Part shown: positions 58,239 through 64,000 of the stretch, piece by piece
Layout of the letters: each line of letters opens with the position of its first letter
How positions within the stretch are numbered: position 1 is the stretch's first letter
From: Nautilus pompilius
Taxonomy: Eukaryota > Mollusca > Cephalopoda > Nautilida > Nautilidae
Direction: 5' to 3'
Assembly (NCBI GenBank): GCA_018389105.1
Contig: JACATO010000921.1
Location: forward strand, 596,001 to 660,000
Length of the DNA: 64,000 nucleotides
Position numbers and translations under genes: made by a program
Notes under the pieces: model-generated
What the model was told of the DNA's origin: nothing
Databases searched by the model: none
What the model saw: only the letters and a program-made list of their open reading frames with translations

Positions 58239-64000
<5,762 letters not shown>

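Overview
This is animal nuclear DNA. Coding sequence comes as short exons with GT-AG introns of up to about 9 kb, and the base composition is AT-rich. Two divergent CpG-rich promoter-like islands (about 14.1-15.1 kb and 50.85-51.3 kb) stand out. Decayed DNA transposons and tRNA-derived SINEs fill introns and intergenic space. A NAMPT gene argues against the fly and nematode models, which lack it. Together with the gene set and repeat mix, a mollusc or another lophotrochozoan is my best guess, but the species cannot be named from sequence alone.

Four host genes can be reconstructed. (1) 409-7434, minus: complete five-exon TRAPPC2L, encoding 138 aa. (2) About 14.2-43.68 kb, plus: a 151-aa HMGA-like protein assembled from tiny exons of 12-20 codons. 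Every coding junction is phase 0, and six of the exons carry one AT-hook each. (3) 52237-53546, plus: a two-coding-exon CD225/dispanin membrane protein of 160 aa. (4) 58239-63695, minus: the six last coding exons of NAMPT; the 5' exons lie beyond the window edge.

Mobile DNA is abundant. It includes a nearly intact 2.2-kb hAT element with perfect 8-bp target duplications (18319-20518) and two older hAT relics (11.0-12.0 kb and 21.3-23.06 kb). A hAT-type MITE sits in a TRAPPC2L intron. There is a pogo-like TA-flanked MITE (12336-12741), a Tigger/pogo fragment (58675-59342), a 1.23-kb mariner with stop codons and frameshifts (56706-57937), and three Tc1-like relics. Five copies of one piggyBac-related family all lie in introns of the AT-hook gene. 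One relic (about 8.86-10.57 kb) belongs to a repeated protein family that I cannot name. One SINE family with a shared tail recurs along the window.

The most interesting locus is the AT-hook gene. Its exon design would let any hook be skipped or duplicated without a frameshift. Two of its splice acceptors are built from simple repeats, and a minisatellite carrying about eight perfect TGACGTCA (CRE/ATF) palindromes lies just upstream of its promoter. The four host genes have no obvious joint pathway: vesicle tethering, chromatin architecture, a membrane protein and NAD salvage.
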